Below are positions 53,794-62,348 of a DNA stretch of 64,000 nucleotides, in pieces. Position numbers and translations under genes: made by a program. The DNA lies in contig NZ_CP041372.2 of the NCBI RefSeq assembly GCF_006965545.2, forward strand, positions 3,410,001-3,474,000. Reading direction: 5' to 3'. A model generated the notes under the pieces. The model did not search any database. It saw only the letters and a program-made list of their open reading frames with translations, and was not told the origin of the DNA. Within the stretch, counting starts at the first letter, position 1. Every line of letters starts with the position of its first letter. This DNA is from Paenalkalicoccus suaedae (lineage in GTDB: Bacteria; Bacillota; Bacilli; Bacillales; Salisediminibacteriaceae).

Positions 53794-54003
53794 TTACTTC
53801 TACTGTAATGCGCGTTACTTCTATTTGCTTTCGTGTTATTTCGCTTTCATTTGCACGTTACTTCCCCATATTTCTACGTTACTTCTTTTTTATACCTTAC
53901 TTTAACCAACTTCCGTGCTGTTTCCCGACTGTTCCGCGTTCGTTCTGGAAACTTCCGCCTTACTTCTCTCAATTTGCGCACTACTTCTTTCCGGGCTTAC
54001 TTC
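53794..54003 (+). repeat. Composite TTACTTCT element, copy 3
   Basis: TTACTTC-type words start at 53794, 53815, 53836, 53858, 53879, 53897, 53960 and 53981: steps 21, 21, 22, 21, 18, 63 and 21. Inside the 63-bp block TTCC/TTCT starts at 53911, 53922, 53932, 53943 and 53953 (11, 10, 11, 10). It begins TTTTTGTGGCTTACTTCT. Confidence 0.92.
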
Positions 54004-54027
54004 TCCCATTTCTACTTTCCCCATACA

Positions 54028-54057
54028 AAAGAGGACCACTAAAAGTGGCCCCCTCTC
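54028..54057 (-). terminator. Terminator of the ABC transporter gene
   Basis: GAGGACCACT pairs with AGTGGCCCCCTC with small mismatches; TTTTG follows on the minus strand. Confidence 0.65.
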
Positions 54058-54065
54058 CCCTGTTT

Positions 54066-56009
54066 TTATTCATACCTCAACGATTCGATTGGATCGAGCT
54101 TGGATGCTTTTGCTGCTGGCATCATGGCAGCGATGATACTGATGATGATGCTAACTACGATTCCGATTACGGCATAGCCGAGGTTCATGCTGATCAAACT
54201 TGCTTCAAATGTTTGCTCCATGACGTTGTTGCCTAAAATAGAGACAATGTAGGCTCCGACAACCCCGATAATTCCGCTGATCGTCCCGAGTATCGCCGCT
54301 TCGGCAAAGAAGATTCGTTTAATATCTTTTCTCCTCGCGCCGATAGCTCGTAAAATCCCGATCTCTTTTGTGCGCTCGACGACGCTGATGTATAGCACAA
54401 CGATGATCATGATGGCTGATACGATGAGGGATATCGCTGCAATACCAGCAAGTAGCATCGTCGCCATCTGCAAGTACATGGTCACCTGCGACAGGATATT
54501 GCCAACGCCAGTGCCTGTAAAGCCCTCCGATTCTAATGCTTCGGTTACCGCATCCACGTTCGCTACATCATCGACCTCGATATTTAGCTGCGTCGGCAGA
54601 AGTGTGGCCTCATCCCCAAATAACGCCTCCACATCCGCGTATGTTGCGTAGGCCGTGTCTTGATTCAAGCGCGCTTCACTCAGGCCAGAAACAACGAATT
54701 CCGCTTCTAACACTTGAGGACGATTTTGATCATCTGTTGTATTTAAATAGAAGAATACCGTTTCCCCAATTAAATCTGTTGAGTCCTCAACAAGCTTTTG
54801 AGCAACCCCTTCAGATACGAGGAGTTCATCGTCTGCGGGCAGTGCTCCTGCTACTAGCTGATCCTCTGATGTTGTCTCACTTACTGTTTCAAACGATACG
54901 ATATCAACGGTAGTCTCATCTAAATTGACACTCGTTGATAGCATCGCTGTGTACACATCTTCAACCGCAACGACATGATCTAAGTTCTGCGCAATCTCTC
55001 GTTGTTCCTCTGAAATGGCGACAGTTTCAGGTAAAGGATTAGGAACAAATGATTCCGCTGCATCAGACGAATCTGAGGACGCGCTCGTCACCTGGATCGT
55101 TGTCGGATTTAAGCTCTCATTAATTTGGTCGTTTATATAATCCGTTACACCCGAGCCAATTGCGAGCATCAAGATAACGCTCAAAATTCCGATTGCCCCT
55201 CCAAAACTCACGAGCAGATTACGCTTTATATTAATACGCACGTTGTTTGCCGCCATTTTGAGTGCAGTCAATGGGTTTAAGCTTTTTGATGCAACCTGCG
55301 TCGTCTCACTCGTATGCTCATACGCCACCTGTTTCTGAGTGACGTCAATTACTCTCCCATCCGCCATTGTAATGACACGCGTACTCCGCGCTGCCACTTT
55401 CTCGGAATGCGTCACCGTAATAACAAGCTTCCCACGCTTTGCAATCGACTCTAACAGATCCATAATTTGCTCGGAATTTTCTTGATCTAAAGCACCTGTC
55501 GGCTCATCGGCTAAGATAATATCCGGATCGTTAGAAAGTGCACGAGCAATGGCCACACGTTGCTTTTGCCCGCCCGACAGCTGATTCGGTCGCTTATGCA
55601 GGTGGTCGCCTAAACCTATGTCGGTCAAGATGTCCGTTGCCCTGCGAGTCCTCTCCTCTCTCGTTAATTTCGTCATTTCCATCGTCACTAACACATTGTC
55701 TAGCACAGTTAAGTGGCTTATGAGATTAAAACTCTGAAAGATAAAGCCGATGCGCGCCTTCCGATAATCGTCTAACTGCGATTCACTCATCGTACTCAGC
55801 GACTCGCCATCCACGCTCACATCACCTTGATAGTCGCGATCCATCCCACCAAGAATATTCATGAGTGTCGACTTCCCACTTCCAGATTCCCCGAGAATCG
55901 ATACAAGTTCTCCCTTTTCAAAGGACGCATCAATTCCGTGCAATACCTGCACCTGCCCCCTCCCTAACTTAAACGATTTTTTAACCTGATTGACTTTAAT
56001 AAATGACAT
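54066..56009 (-). CDS. MacB-like ABC transporter, fused ATPase and FtsX permease
   Basis: The 647-residue protein fuses an ATPase (about 1-225: Walker [10 protein letters not shown], signature [15 protein letters not shown], Walker [13 protein letters not shown]) to a permease with one helix at about 265-285, a MacB-type extracellular domain (about 290-500) and three C-terminal FtsX helices. This matches macrolide/peptide efflux mechanotransmission proteins of the MacB/SalY kind. It is 115 bp downstream of a MarR gene, with two palindromic MarR-type operators in the gap. Substrate unknown. Confidence 0.92.
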   Translation of the reverse strand: MSFIKVNQVKKSFKLGRGQVQVLHGIDASFEKGELVSILGESGSGKSTLMNILGGMDRDYQGDVSVDGESLSTMSESQLDDYRKARIGFIFQSFNLISHLTVLDNVLVTMEMTKLTREERTRRATDILTDIGLGDHLHKRPNQLSGGQKQRVAIARALSNDPDIILADEPTGALDQENSEQIMDLLESIAKRGKLVITVTHSEKVAARSTRVITMADGRVIDVTQKQVAYEHTSETTQVASKSLNPLTALKMAANNVRINIKRNLLVSFGGAIGILSVILMLAIGSGVTDYINDQINESLNPTTIQVTSASSDSSDAAESFVPNPLPETVAISEEQREIAQNLDHVVAVEDVYTAMLSTSVNLDETTVDIVSFETVSETTSEDQLVAGALPADDELLVSEGVAQKLVEDSTDLIGETVFFYLNTTDDQNRPQVLEAEFVVSGLSEARLNQDTAYATYADVEALFGDEATLLPTQLNIEVDDVANVDAVTEALESEGFTGTGVGNILSQVTMYLQMATMLLAGIAAISLIVSAIMIIVVLYISVVERTKEIGILRAIGARRKDIKRIFFAEAAILGTISGIIGVVGAYIVSILGNNVMEQTFEASLISMNLGYAVIGIVVSIIISIIAAMMPAAKASKLDPIESLRYE

Positions 56010-56050
56010 ACATCATCACTCCCACTTTTGATGTTTGGACAGAAAATATA

Positions 56051-56067
56051 TTAGTTAGACAAACTAA
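56051..56067. promoter_or_regulatory. MarR operator 1 (before the ABC gene)
   Basis: TTAGTTAGACAAACTAA, arms TTAGTTNG/CAAACTAA around one base. One of three near-identical sites at this locus. Confidence 0.8.
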
Positions 56068-56087
56068 CTATAAAGGGTTGGTTTATG

Positions 56088-56104
56088 TTAGTTCGGCAAA
56101 CTAA
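56088..56104. promoter_or_regulatory. MarR operator 2 (before the ABC gene)
   Basis: TTAGTTCGGCAAACTAA; 37 bp from operator 1, so both lie between the MarR stop and the ABC start. Confidence 0.8.
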
Positions 56105-56124
56105 CTACATGATAACCTACAAGC

Positions 56125-56553
56125 TTACTTCTCCTTGAAGGCACGTGTAAGCTTGATTAGGATTGTCTTAAATTGCTCTGCTTCTTCTGGTGTTAACGTT
56201 TCTTCAATCTTTTTACCAAACGATTGAGCAGCAAATGTTTTCGCTTGAATAAAGGATGCGCTCTTATCTGTAAGAGACACGTAGAACACCCGCTTATCCT
56301 CTGTGGACTGCATCTTTTTCGCGTAGCCTGACTCTACAAGCTTGTTAATACCTGCAGTAACAGAGGCTTTGGATAAGTTCATCGCATTCGCAATGTCCGT
56401 TACAGTAGGATTATAAAGCTTCGAAATCGCTTCGATATAGTGGATCTGATTCACACTCAACTTCGCAATGCCCTCTGTCGTCACTGACTCTTGAACTAAC
56501 TTCTTAAAAGAGGCATCAATGGCGTTTACAAAGCCTAACAAGTGTTGATCCAT
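56125..56553 (-). CDS. MarR-family transcriptional regulator
   Basis: The 142-residue protein has the MarR winged helix: IHYIEAISKLYNPTVTDIAN, recognition helix LSKASVTAGINKLVESGYA and wing QSTEDKRVFYVSLTDKS. MarR dimers bind palindromes and release them on binding drugs or phenolics. ATG 56553 has GGAGG at suitable spacing; ATG 56568 is embedded in that site. Identical operators upstream of itself and of the ABC gene indicate autoregulation and control of the transporter. Confidence 0.92.
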   Translation of the reverse strand: MDQHLLGFVNAIDASFKKLVQESVTTEGIAKLSVNQIHYIEAISKLYNPTVTDIANAMNLSKASVTAGINKLVESGYAKKMQSTEDKRVFYVSLTDKSASFIQAKTFAAQSFGKKIEETLTPEEAEQFKTILIKLTRAFKEK

Positions 56554-56584
56554 ACTACCAACCTCCATTCATAAGAATAAAGTG

Positions 56585-56601
56585 TTAGTTAGGCAAACTA
56601 A
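56585..56601. promoter_or_regulatory. MarR operator 3 (before the marR gene)
   Basis: TTAGTTAGGCAAACTAA, 31 bp before the start codon; the third copy, placed for autorepression. Confidence 0.8.
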
Positions 56602-56814
56602 CTATATTTAGACTTTATCACTATGTATGATTTTATGCAACACTATTTATCTTCATTTGGATAATTACACATTAAAAGCATGCCTCTAATACTATACTCA
56701 AAACGTTTATTTTATTCACAGCTTCAATTTTTGTTCTTTTACTATTGGATGCATCCCCTCCTCCAAGTGGCAACAGCAACCCGTTACCACTCGAAAGAAG
56801 AGACAGTTCCTTAT

Positions 56815-58068
56815 TTACAGCGCTTTTCTCTCGACTTCATTTTCCTGAACGTCTGAATAGTCCTGTCGATATGATTTTCCTCGCCAAGAAATAATCATGG
56901 CAATCACTAAGCCTGTTAAAGCAAAGGCTAGCATAATGTGTTGAATGTTATAACCGTTTGAGACAAAAAGTGTCACGCCTGCATAGGCTAGCGGATCAAA
57001 CCCATTCATCGCAAGGAATATAACGCTCATCACGCGGCCCATAATCCGTGCATCTGTTTTTTCTTGAGCCGAAGAAAAGAATGGAATGTATACAAAGGTC
57101 ATGGAGAATCCAATGAAGAAGGCAAGCCCTGTTAAGATGTAGAGATTAGGGACTTGGCTGAACGCTACGGCGACAGCGAGCGTAGCCACTAATCCAACGA
57201 TGGATGTAACGCCTCGCCGCTTGATTTTTATAGACCCTATTAAGCCTGAGCTTAGTAGCATCCCTATTCCTAAGGACACTTCTATATAGCTCAAATTGAT
57301 CGGTGAGCCACCATGCAAATCGACTAAAATTGGTATGCCAATCTGAATCGCGCCAAATGCAAAGAAGTTTAACGTAATCAAAACGAGAATACCCGTTGTT
57401 AAGAAAGCACTCGATTTAATGTACGAGAAGCCTTCTCGTAAGTCTTTAAAAGGCGTTTGCTTGATCGTATTCTCCACGTCTCCCTCCTTTAAGAAAGGTG
57501 GGAACATGAAGAAAGCAGATAGTAGAACGACTATCGTAGCAATAAGGTAGCTAGCTGTTACACCGGAGGCTTCCATCACTGCACCCGCTAATATGGGTCC
57601 AACAATGACACCAATCTGCGCCGCTCCCTGATAAAATGCATTAGCCTGTTGAATTTGAGACGTTGCCACTACCTTCGGAAGGAGAGACGCACCCGCTGGT
57701 CCAGAGCATGCATCTAGCGTACCAAACAACATGCCGAAAACGAGTAAATACGTCATTGTCATACTGTCTGTGCTACTCAATAAATAAATAGCTAGTAACA
57801 TTATCCCTTGCGAAAGACTCGTACTAAACATAATAGTCGATTTTTTAAACCGATCAGCAAGTACACCGCCAAAAACCATCATTCCTAGTCGCGGTACCGT
57901 AATCGCAATAAGGACAATCCCTAATGATTCAGAGGAGCCTAAATCGGATATGACAAACCATGTAGTCGTCATAAAAAACATGGTGTACCCCATAATGGCT
58001 AAAAATCCTGCGACCATGATAAAAATAAACGTTCTGTTTTTAAAGATAGATTGTTGCGTCACCATCAT
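56815..58068 (-). CDS. MFS transporter (MFS_3-like drug efflux)
   Basis: The 417-residue protein has about 12 TM helices with the motif A equivalent GGVLADRFKKS between helices 2 and 3 and the Pro/Gly-rich motif C region GVIVGPILAGAVMEASG in helix 5. The sequence fits the macrolide-efflux-like branch (MefA/EntS type). It follows the MerR gene by 63 bp with a dyad between. GAGGTGA precedes two adjacent ATGs (58068, 58065). Substrate unknown, probably a xenobiotic. Confidence 0.9.
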   Translation of the reverse strand: MMVTQQSIFKNRTFIFIMVAGFLAIMGYTMFFMTTTWFVISDLGSSESLGIVLIAITVPRLGMMVFGGVLADRFKKSTIMFSTSLSQGIMLLAIYLLSSTDSMTMTYLLVFGMLFGTLDACSGPAGASLLPKVVATSQIQQANAFYQGAAQIGVIVGPILAGAVMEASGVTASYLIATIVVLLSAFFMFPPFLKEGDVENTIKQTPFKDLREGFSYIKSSAFLTTGILVLITLNFFAFGAIQIGIPILVDLHGGSPINLSYIEVSLGIGMLLSSGLIGSIKIKRRGVTSIVGLVATLAVAVAFSQVPNLYILTGLAFFIGFSMTFVYIPFFSSAQEKTDARIMGRVMSVIFLAMNGFDPLAYAGVTLFVSNGYNIQHIMLAFALTGLVIAMIISWRGKSYRQDYSDVQENEVERKAL

Positions 58069-58097
58069 TCACCTCAATTTCTTTTGATGAATGTTAT

Positions 58098-58115
58098 GTT
58101 ACCGTGTGACGTAAC
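58098..58115. promoter_or_regulatory. Candidate MerR operator before the MFS gene
   Basis: GTTACCGTGTGACGTAAC is an inverted repeat (GTTAC / GTAAC, 8-bp centre) in the 63-bp gap between the MerR and MFS genes. Confidence 0.55.
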
Positions 58116-58131
58116 GTCTCTCGCAAGTAGT

Positions 58132-58908
58132 TTATTTATCTATTTTCTTGGTGGTTTTTTCGACGTGCAAACTTTCTGTCTCCGTTTCCTCAGCTAAAAT
58201 AGCAAAGCTTTCACTTAAAAACGTCACAAGATGGGCTGGCAATATCGATGTATACGGCTCAAGTCTTGCAGTTAATTCTTCCAATTTCGCCTCATCTACC
58301 TCCCACTCTTTCACATAGCTCGCGTCCATCCATTCTCTAAGCTGCCCCTGCACTCGCGCATCCTCTGGCGCATCACCATTCATTACCGCCCGATTCGCAA
58401 TGGTTAACACTTGTAGCGTTTGCCTATCGATCTCTTTTTGCTTCCTCATATCTTTGGGGAAAATACGATCGACGACTTCTTTATCGTAATAATCCTTCAT
58501 TATGTCTCTTTGTGCCTCTTCATAAAGCATCGAGTTCATCAAAAGCATCAAGACTTCTTCGTCCAGCTCTTCCTTTTCTCCACCCTTAATGGATTTAACT
58601 CGATTAATCATCTGGAGCGAATAATCAATGGCCTCCCTCTTTCTAATTAATACCTGCTCTTGCACATCAATCATTTTCTCAAACGAATAGCCCGGCTTCT
58701 CAGACCGCTCCTTTATTTCTTTTAATGAAAGCCCTAAGCTTTGAAGTAATCTAATCGAATGAAAGGCTTTAAACTCTTCTGTTGTATAAACCATTTGACC
58801 TTGCTCATTTTTTTCAGTAGGCACTAAAATCCCAAGCTGCCGATAATGTCTTAACGTCCGAACAGTCGTATCCGCAATCTGTGCAAACTTACTCACCGTC
58901 AGTCGCAT
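58132..58908 (-). CDS. MerR-family transcriptional regulator
   Basis: The 258-residue protein starts with a MerR helix-turn-helix and wing (LTVSKFAQIADTTVRTLRHY, QLGILVPTEKNEQGQMVYT), then the dimerisation helix (LRLLQSLGLSLKEIKERSE region) and a long C-terminal effector domain (about 120-258) of the TipA-S/BltR-like helical kind. Such proteins activate drug efflux genes on ligand binding. It is upstream of, and probably cotranscribed with, the MFS gene. GGAGAGGG lies a little far from ATG 58908. Confidence 0.9.
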   Translation of the reverse strand: MRLTVSKFAQIADTTVRTLRHYRQLGILVPTEKNEQGQMVYTTEEFKAFHSIRLLQSLGLSLKEIKERSEKPGYSFEKMIDVQEQVLIRKREAIDYSLQMINRVKSIKGGEKEELDEEVLMLLMNSMLYEEAQRDIMKDYYDKEVVDRIFPKDMRKQKEIDRQTLQVLTIANRAVMNGDAPEDARVQGQLREWMDASYVKEWEVDEAKLEELTARLEPYTSILPAHLVTFLSESFAILAEETETESLHVEKTTKKIDK

Positions 58909-59004
58909 GTAGGGTATCCCTCTCCTTCTCTGTCGTTTTTGTCATGCTTATATATATCCGTTAGTTGCTAGATAACAGTCATTATAGCAGTTGTATTCTG
59001 CGCG

Positions 59005-59218
59005 TTACTTCTTTTTTCGGCTGACTTCTTCTGAAATGCGCGTTACTTCTATTCGGTTTCGTGTTACTTCTCCCTTGTTGTGCATTACTTCTTGGGATTT
59101 TTACCTTACTTCTTTTTTATACATTACTTTAACCAACTTCCGCGCTGTTTCTCGACCGTTCCACGTTCGTTCTGGCAACTTCCGCACTACTTCTCCTATT
59201 TTATGCGTTACTTCTTTT
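59005..59218 (+). repeat. Composite TTACTTCT element, copy 4
   Basis: Words start at 59022, 59043, 59064, 59085, 59106, 59124, 59187 and 59208: steps 21, 21, 21, 21, 18, 63 and 21, without exception; an extra word sits at 59005. The central block has TTCC/TTCT spacing 11, 10, 11, 10. Confidence 0.92.
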
Positions 59219-59229
59219 CTGACCTAAAA

Positions 59230-59254
59230 GCGAGGCAACGCCCATACGCCTCGT
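59230..59254. terminator. Weak hairpin beside composite element copy 4
   Basis: GCGAGGC pairs with GCCTCGT; only CCCTTT follows. It resembles the GAGGC/GCCTC hairpin beside copy 1. Confidence 0.4.
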
Positions 59255-59414
59255 CCCTTTACAAAAAAGAAAAGGGTCAACCAATCATGTACCGTAACCG
59301 CAGGGGCACCGAGAGGTGACCGCACTTGAACTTGAACTTGATCTTGATCTTGAACTCCCTCTTGCCCTACCCTCCACACAGTGTTACACTATTCTGGTTG
59401 CTAAGTCATAATAA

Positions 59415-59428
59415 TGACTAATCAGTCA
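59415..59428. promoter_or_regulatory. TetR-type operator
   Basis: TGACTAATCAGTCA is a TGACT/AGTCA dyad with four central bases, 55 bp before the TetR-family gene, typical of self-regulated TetR/QacR loci. Confidence 0.7.
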
Positions 59429-59483
59429 ACCAACATAAATCAACCCATTAACACCCTATACACAGACTCAAAGGAGGACCCAT

Positions 59484-60302
59484 ATGCAAAAACGCGAGCT
59501 ACTTGTTGACGCCGCGCTCCAGCAGTTTCAGTCGGCTGGCATCACTAAATCATCCATTGAGATGTTGACTAAAAGCGCCGGCATGTCAAAGGGTGCGTTC
59601 TACCAGCACTTCAAAACGAAGGACGACCTTGTCATTGCCACGATGGATCGCTTTTATCAGCTTCTTTTCGAAAACGAGCCGACTCACCCCACCTCAGCCA
59701 ACCTTCTTCAAGCGAGAATGGAATGGGAAATCACCTACGTGCTGAAGCAACGAAGCTTTATTTACGAAGTATTTGCCCTCTATCCAATCGGGACGAATGA
59801 GGCCATGAACCAGGTATTCCGTACAAACCGCGAGCGTCTCAAACGATGGCGACAGGATGCTATTTTGCGCACATTCCCATCAAAAGTGACTAATTCACTT
59901 GATCATCTAGAAATGCTACTCGACGGCATGCTTCACAGCTATCTCCAACGAATGATGTGGCAGGACGATCAGCTATCTCCTTACGATAGTAGCGTCCTCA
60001 TTACAAAAGCGGCGGAAGCACTCGTCGAAGCGGACCTGTCTTTGCCTAAAACAACGAATCCCGTAACTGTAGACAACTTACGTGAAACTGTTCAACACAT
60101 TTTACAAGCCACATCACTTTCGCGTGATACGAGAACGTTATTACACGAAATGAACAAACAATTAAGCACAGATGAGCCGTCCATCATCATTATCGACGCC
60201 TTACTCGAACGCGTTCAAACGCTTCACATCTGTGACTTTGTGCAACGTCTATCTCTCCAATGGAGACGCTATACATCACAAATAAAAACAAACAAGGAGT
60301 GA
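59484..60302 (+). CDS. TetR/AcrR-family transcriptional regulator
   Basis: The 272-residue protein has an N-terminal TetR HTH (LLVDAALQQFQSAGITKSSI, then AGMSKGAFYQHFKTKDDLV) and a long helical ligand-binding domain; it is longer than the usual 190-220 residues. The partner is the DHA2 efflux gene starting 7 bp downstream, and a dyad upstream suggests autorepression. AAAGGAGG lies before ATG 59484. Confidence 0.93.
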   Translation: MQKRELLVDAALQQFQSAGITKSSIEMLTKSAGMSKGAFYQHFKTKDDLVIATMDRFYQLLFENEPTHPTSANLLQARMEWEITYVLKQRSFIYEVFALYPIGTNEAMNQVFRTNRERLKRWRQDAILRTFPSKVTNSLDHLEMLLDGMLHSYLQRMMWQDDQLSPYDSSVLITKAAEALVEADLSLPKTTNPVTVDNLRETVQHILQATSLSRDTRTLLHEMNKQLSTDEPSIIIIDALLERVQTLHICDFVQRLSLQWRRYTSQIKTNKE

Positions 60303-60308
60303 TTACTT

Positions 60309-61748
60309 ATGACACAAAACTTAAGCAAAAAACAAAAATATGCCATGATAGGTGCGCTCCTCATCGGAGCATTCATGGGTATCACCAATGAGACCTTGCT
60401 CGCAACGGCATTACCAACAATTCAAGGAGTATTTGGCGTGACCCAAGGCGAGGTGCAGTGGCTCACGACGGTGTTTCTCATGGTAAATGGGATTATGATC
60501 CCGATCTCCGCGTACTTGATCGAACGATTCTCGACGCGCAAGCTGTTCCTGACGGCGATCAGCCTCTTCGGGCTTGGGACACTCATCGCGGCCCTCGCAG
60601 TAAATTTCCCAATGCTCCTAATCGCACGAGTCGTGCAGGCATCAGGCTCGGGGATCATGCTACCACTACTCATGACGGTATTGCTCATCCTCATCCCAGC
60701 TGAACGACGCGGTCGCGCGATGGGACTACTTGGGATCGTGATCGCCTTCGGACCGGCGATCGGCCCAACGCTATCCGGCGTCCTGCTAGAATTCTTCAGC
60801 TGGCGCTCGCTATTCATCGCCGTGCTACCACTCGTCGCACTTGCAATGACGATCGCATTTATCTTTATGAAAAACGTTACAGAGCTCTCTAATCCAAAGT
60901 TTGATTTCCTATCGATCGTGCTCTCCTCGACCGGTTTCGGCGCCTTTCTTTACGGCTTCGGAGTCGCATCGAAGGAAGGCTTCACGAGCCCGCTCGTCAT
61001 CGGACTTGTCGTCGTCGGCGCAGTCATCATCACGCTGTTCGTCCGCCGCCAATTCAAGCTACCAAGACCAATACTCGAATTCCGCATCTTCCGCTATCCA
61101 ATTTTCACGCTCTCGATCGGAATTACGCTCGTCTCCATGGTCTCTTTGATCGGGGCAGAAACAATGTTACCGTTGTTCGTCCAAAACGTGCTCGGCTACA
61201 CGCCGCTTCAGTCTGGTCTCATGCTGATGCCAGGGGCGATTGTCATCGGGATTATGTCGCCGATTGCGGGTTCCTTGTTTGATAAATACGGGGCGAAGCG
61301 TCTTGCAATACCAGGATTTATGATCGTCGTCGCGACGACGTATTTCTTTACACAACTGTCGATGGACATGTCGTTTACGTTCCTAACAACGATTTATGCC
61401 ATCCGTATGTTCGGTCTCTCGCTAACGCTAATGCCTGTCATGACAGCTGCGTTAAACCAGATTCCCTCGTATTGGTACGCACACGGTTCTGCCATGGCGA
61501 ATACGCTGCAGCAGATTAGTGCTTCTATCGGTACGGCACTGTTAATTACGTTTGTTGGTATTGGTACACAGCTGTATAGCTCCAATAATGCTGGTTCGGC
61601 TGACGTTGCACAGATGGCAGAGCTGACTGGCTTCCAGTGGGGCTTTACGGGAAGTTTAATCATGGCAGCAGCTGCGCTTGTGTTGAGTTTCTTCTTAAAG
61701 CCAGGTAAACAGGCAGCGAATACAGAAGTTCGGGAAGAAGCTTCTTAA
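60309..61748 (+). CDS. DHA2-family (14-TM) MFS multidrug efflux transporter
   Basis: The 479-residue proton antiporter has 14 helices. DHA2 hallmarks are NETLLATALPTIQ in helix 1 (motif D1-like), QWLTTVFLMVNGIMIPISAYL, the motif A segment LIERFSTRKLF, and motif C GPAIGPTLSGVLLEFFSWR in helix 5. It is of the EmrB/QacA/LmrB kind and should expel drugs or dyes. It is expressed with the TetR gene (spacing 6 bp, AAGGAG site). Middle part is GC-richer than its neighbours. Confidence 0.93.
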   Translation: MTQNLSKKQKYAMIGALLIGAFMGITNETLLATALPTIQGVFGVTQGEVQWLTTVFLMVNGIMIPISAYLIERFSTRKLFLTAISLFGLGTLIAALAVNFPMLLIARVVQASGSGIMLPLLMTVLLILIPAERRGRAMGLLGIVIAFGPAIGPTLSGVLLEFFSWRSLFIAVLPLVALAMTIAFIFMKNVTELSNPKFDFLSIVLSSTGFGAFLYGFGVASKEGFTSPLVIGLVVVGAVIITLFVRRQFKLPRPILEFRIFRYPIFTLSIGITLVSMVSLIGAETMLPLFVQNVLGYTPLQSGLMLMPGAIVIGIMSPIAGSLFDKYGAKRLAIPGFMIVVATTYFFTQLSMDMSFTFLTTIYAIRMFGLSLTLMPVMTAALNQIPSYWYAHGSAMANTLQQISASIGTALLITFVGIGTQLYSSNNAGSADVAQMAELTGFQWGFTGSLIMAAAALVLSFFLKPGKQAANTEVREEAS

Positions 61749-61775
61749 ATTGCCCAAGTGCCAACTAGTTTTGAT

Positions 61776-61970
61776 CAGCTCTCCGAGCTTTAGATAATAA
61801 GAGCAGTCAGCTCTGCGGACACTCTACGACATCCATGGGGCCGACCTTTGAGCTTCCTCGTCGGCAGGGGGGCGGTTGTCACCTTCCCCTAAACGCCTCC
61901 TGTGGGATCTCAAAGACCTCTTTCCCCCATGGATTGTCTCCGAATGTCCTCCGAGTCTGCCTGCTCTCGT
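61776..61970 (-). repeat. Long hairpin repeat family H2, copy 3 (inverted)
   Basis: Read on the minus strand it repeats copy 2: GCAGACTCGGAGGACATTCG, GGATTGTC-type stem, ACAGGAGGCG centre, then GCCGACGAGGAAGCTCAAAG and GACAGCT. The junction box ATTGCCCAAGTGCCAACTAG adjoins it at 61749. Confidence 0.8.
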
Positions 61971-61998
61971 TATGCTTTAAAGGAAAGATTAATGAAAA

Positions 61999-62040
61999 AG
62001 TGAAAGCTGACTGAATGACAGTTAGCTTTCACTTATTTTT
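61999..62040 (+). terminator. Terminator hairpin between H2 copy 3 and composite element copy 5
   Basis: AGTGAAAGCTGACTG pairs with CAGTTAGCTTTCACT with one mismatch, and TATTTTT follows. Likely ends the TetR/DHA2 transcript. Confidence 0.8.
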
Positions 62041-62045
62041 GTGGC

Positions 62046-62240
62046 TTACTTCTGTTAGGATGTGCATTACTTCTAGCTCATTTCGCCTTAGTTCCTCCAC
62101 TTTACGCATTAGTTCTGCAAGTTTTCGAGTTACTTCTTTTTTGCACCTTACTTTAACAAACTTCCGTGCTGTTTCTCGTCCATTCCGCTTTATTTCTGGC
62201 AACTTCCGCGTTACTTCTATCAATTTGCGCATTACTTCCA
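62046..62240 (+). repeat. Composite TTACTTCT element, copy 5
   Basis: Words start at 62046, 62067, 62088, 62109, 62130, 62148, 62211 and 62232: steps 21, 21, 21, 21, 18, 63 and 21, identical to copies 2 and 4. Begins TTTTTGTGGCTTACTTCT. Confidence 0.92.
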
Positions 62241-62294
62241 CTGTGTTAAGTTTTAAGTCTCTGCTTACTGTTTTGAAAACAACTCTAATTAACG

Positions 62295-62335
62295 AAAAAG
62301 CCGATCAGCAAGTAACATTGCTGGTCGGCTTTTTA
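62295..62335 (-). terminator. Terminator of the second ECF/anti-sigma operon
   Basis: AAAAAGCCGATCAGCA pairs with TGCTGGTCGGCTTTTT. Confidence 0.85.
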
Positions 62336-62348
62336 TACGACTTAATCG

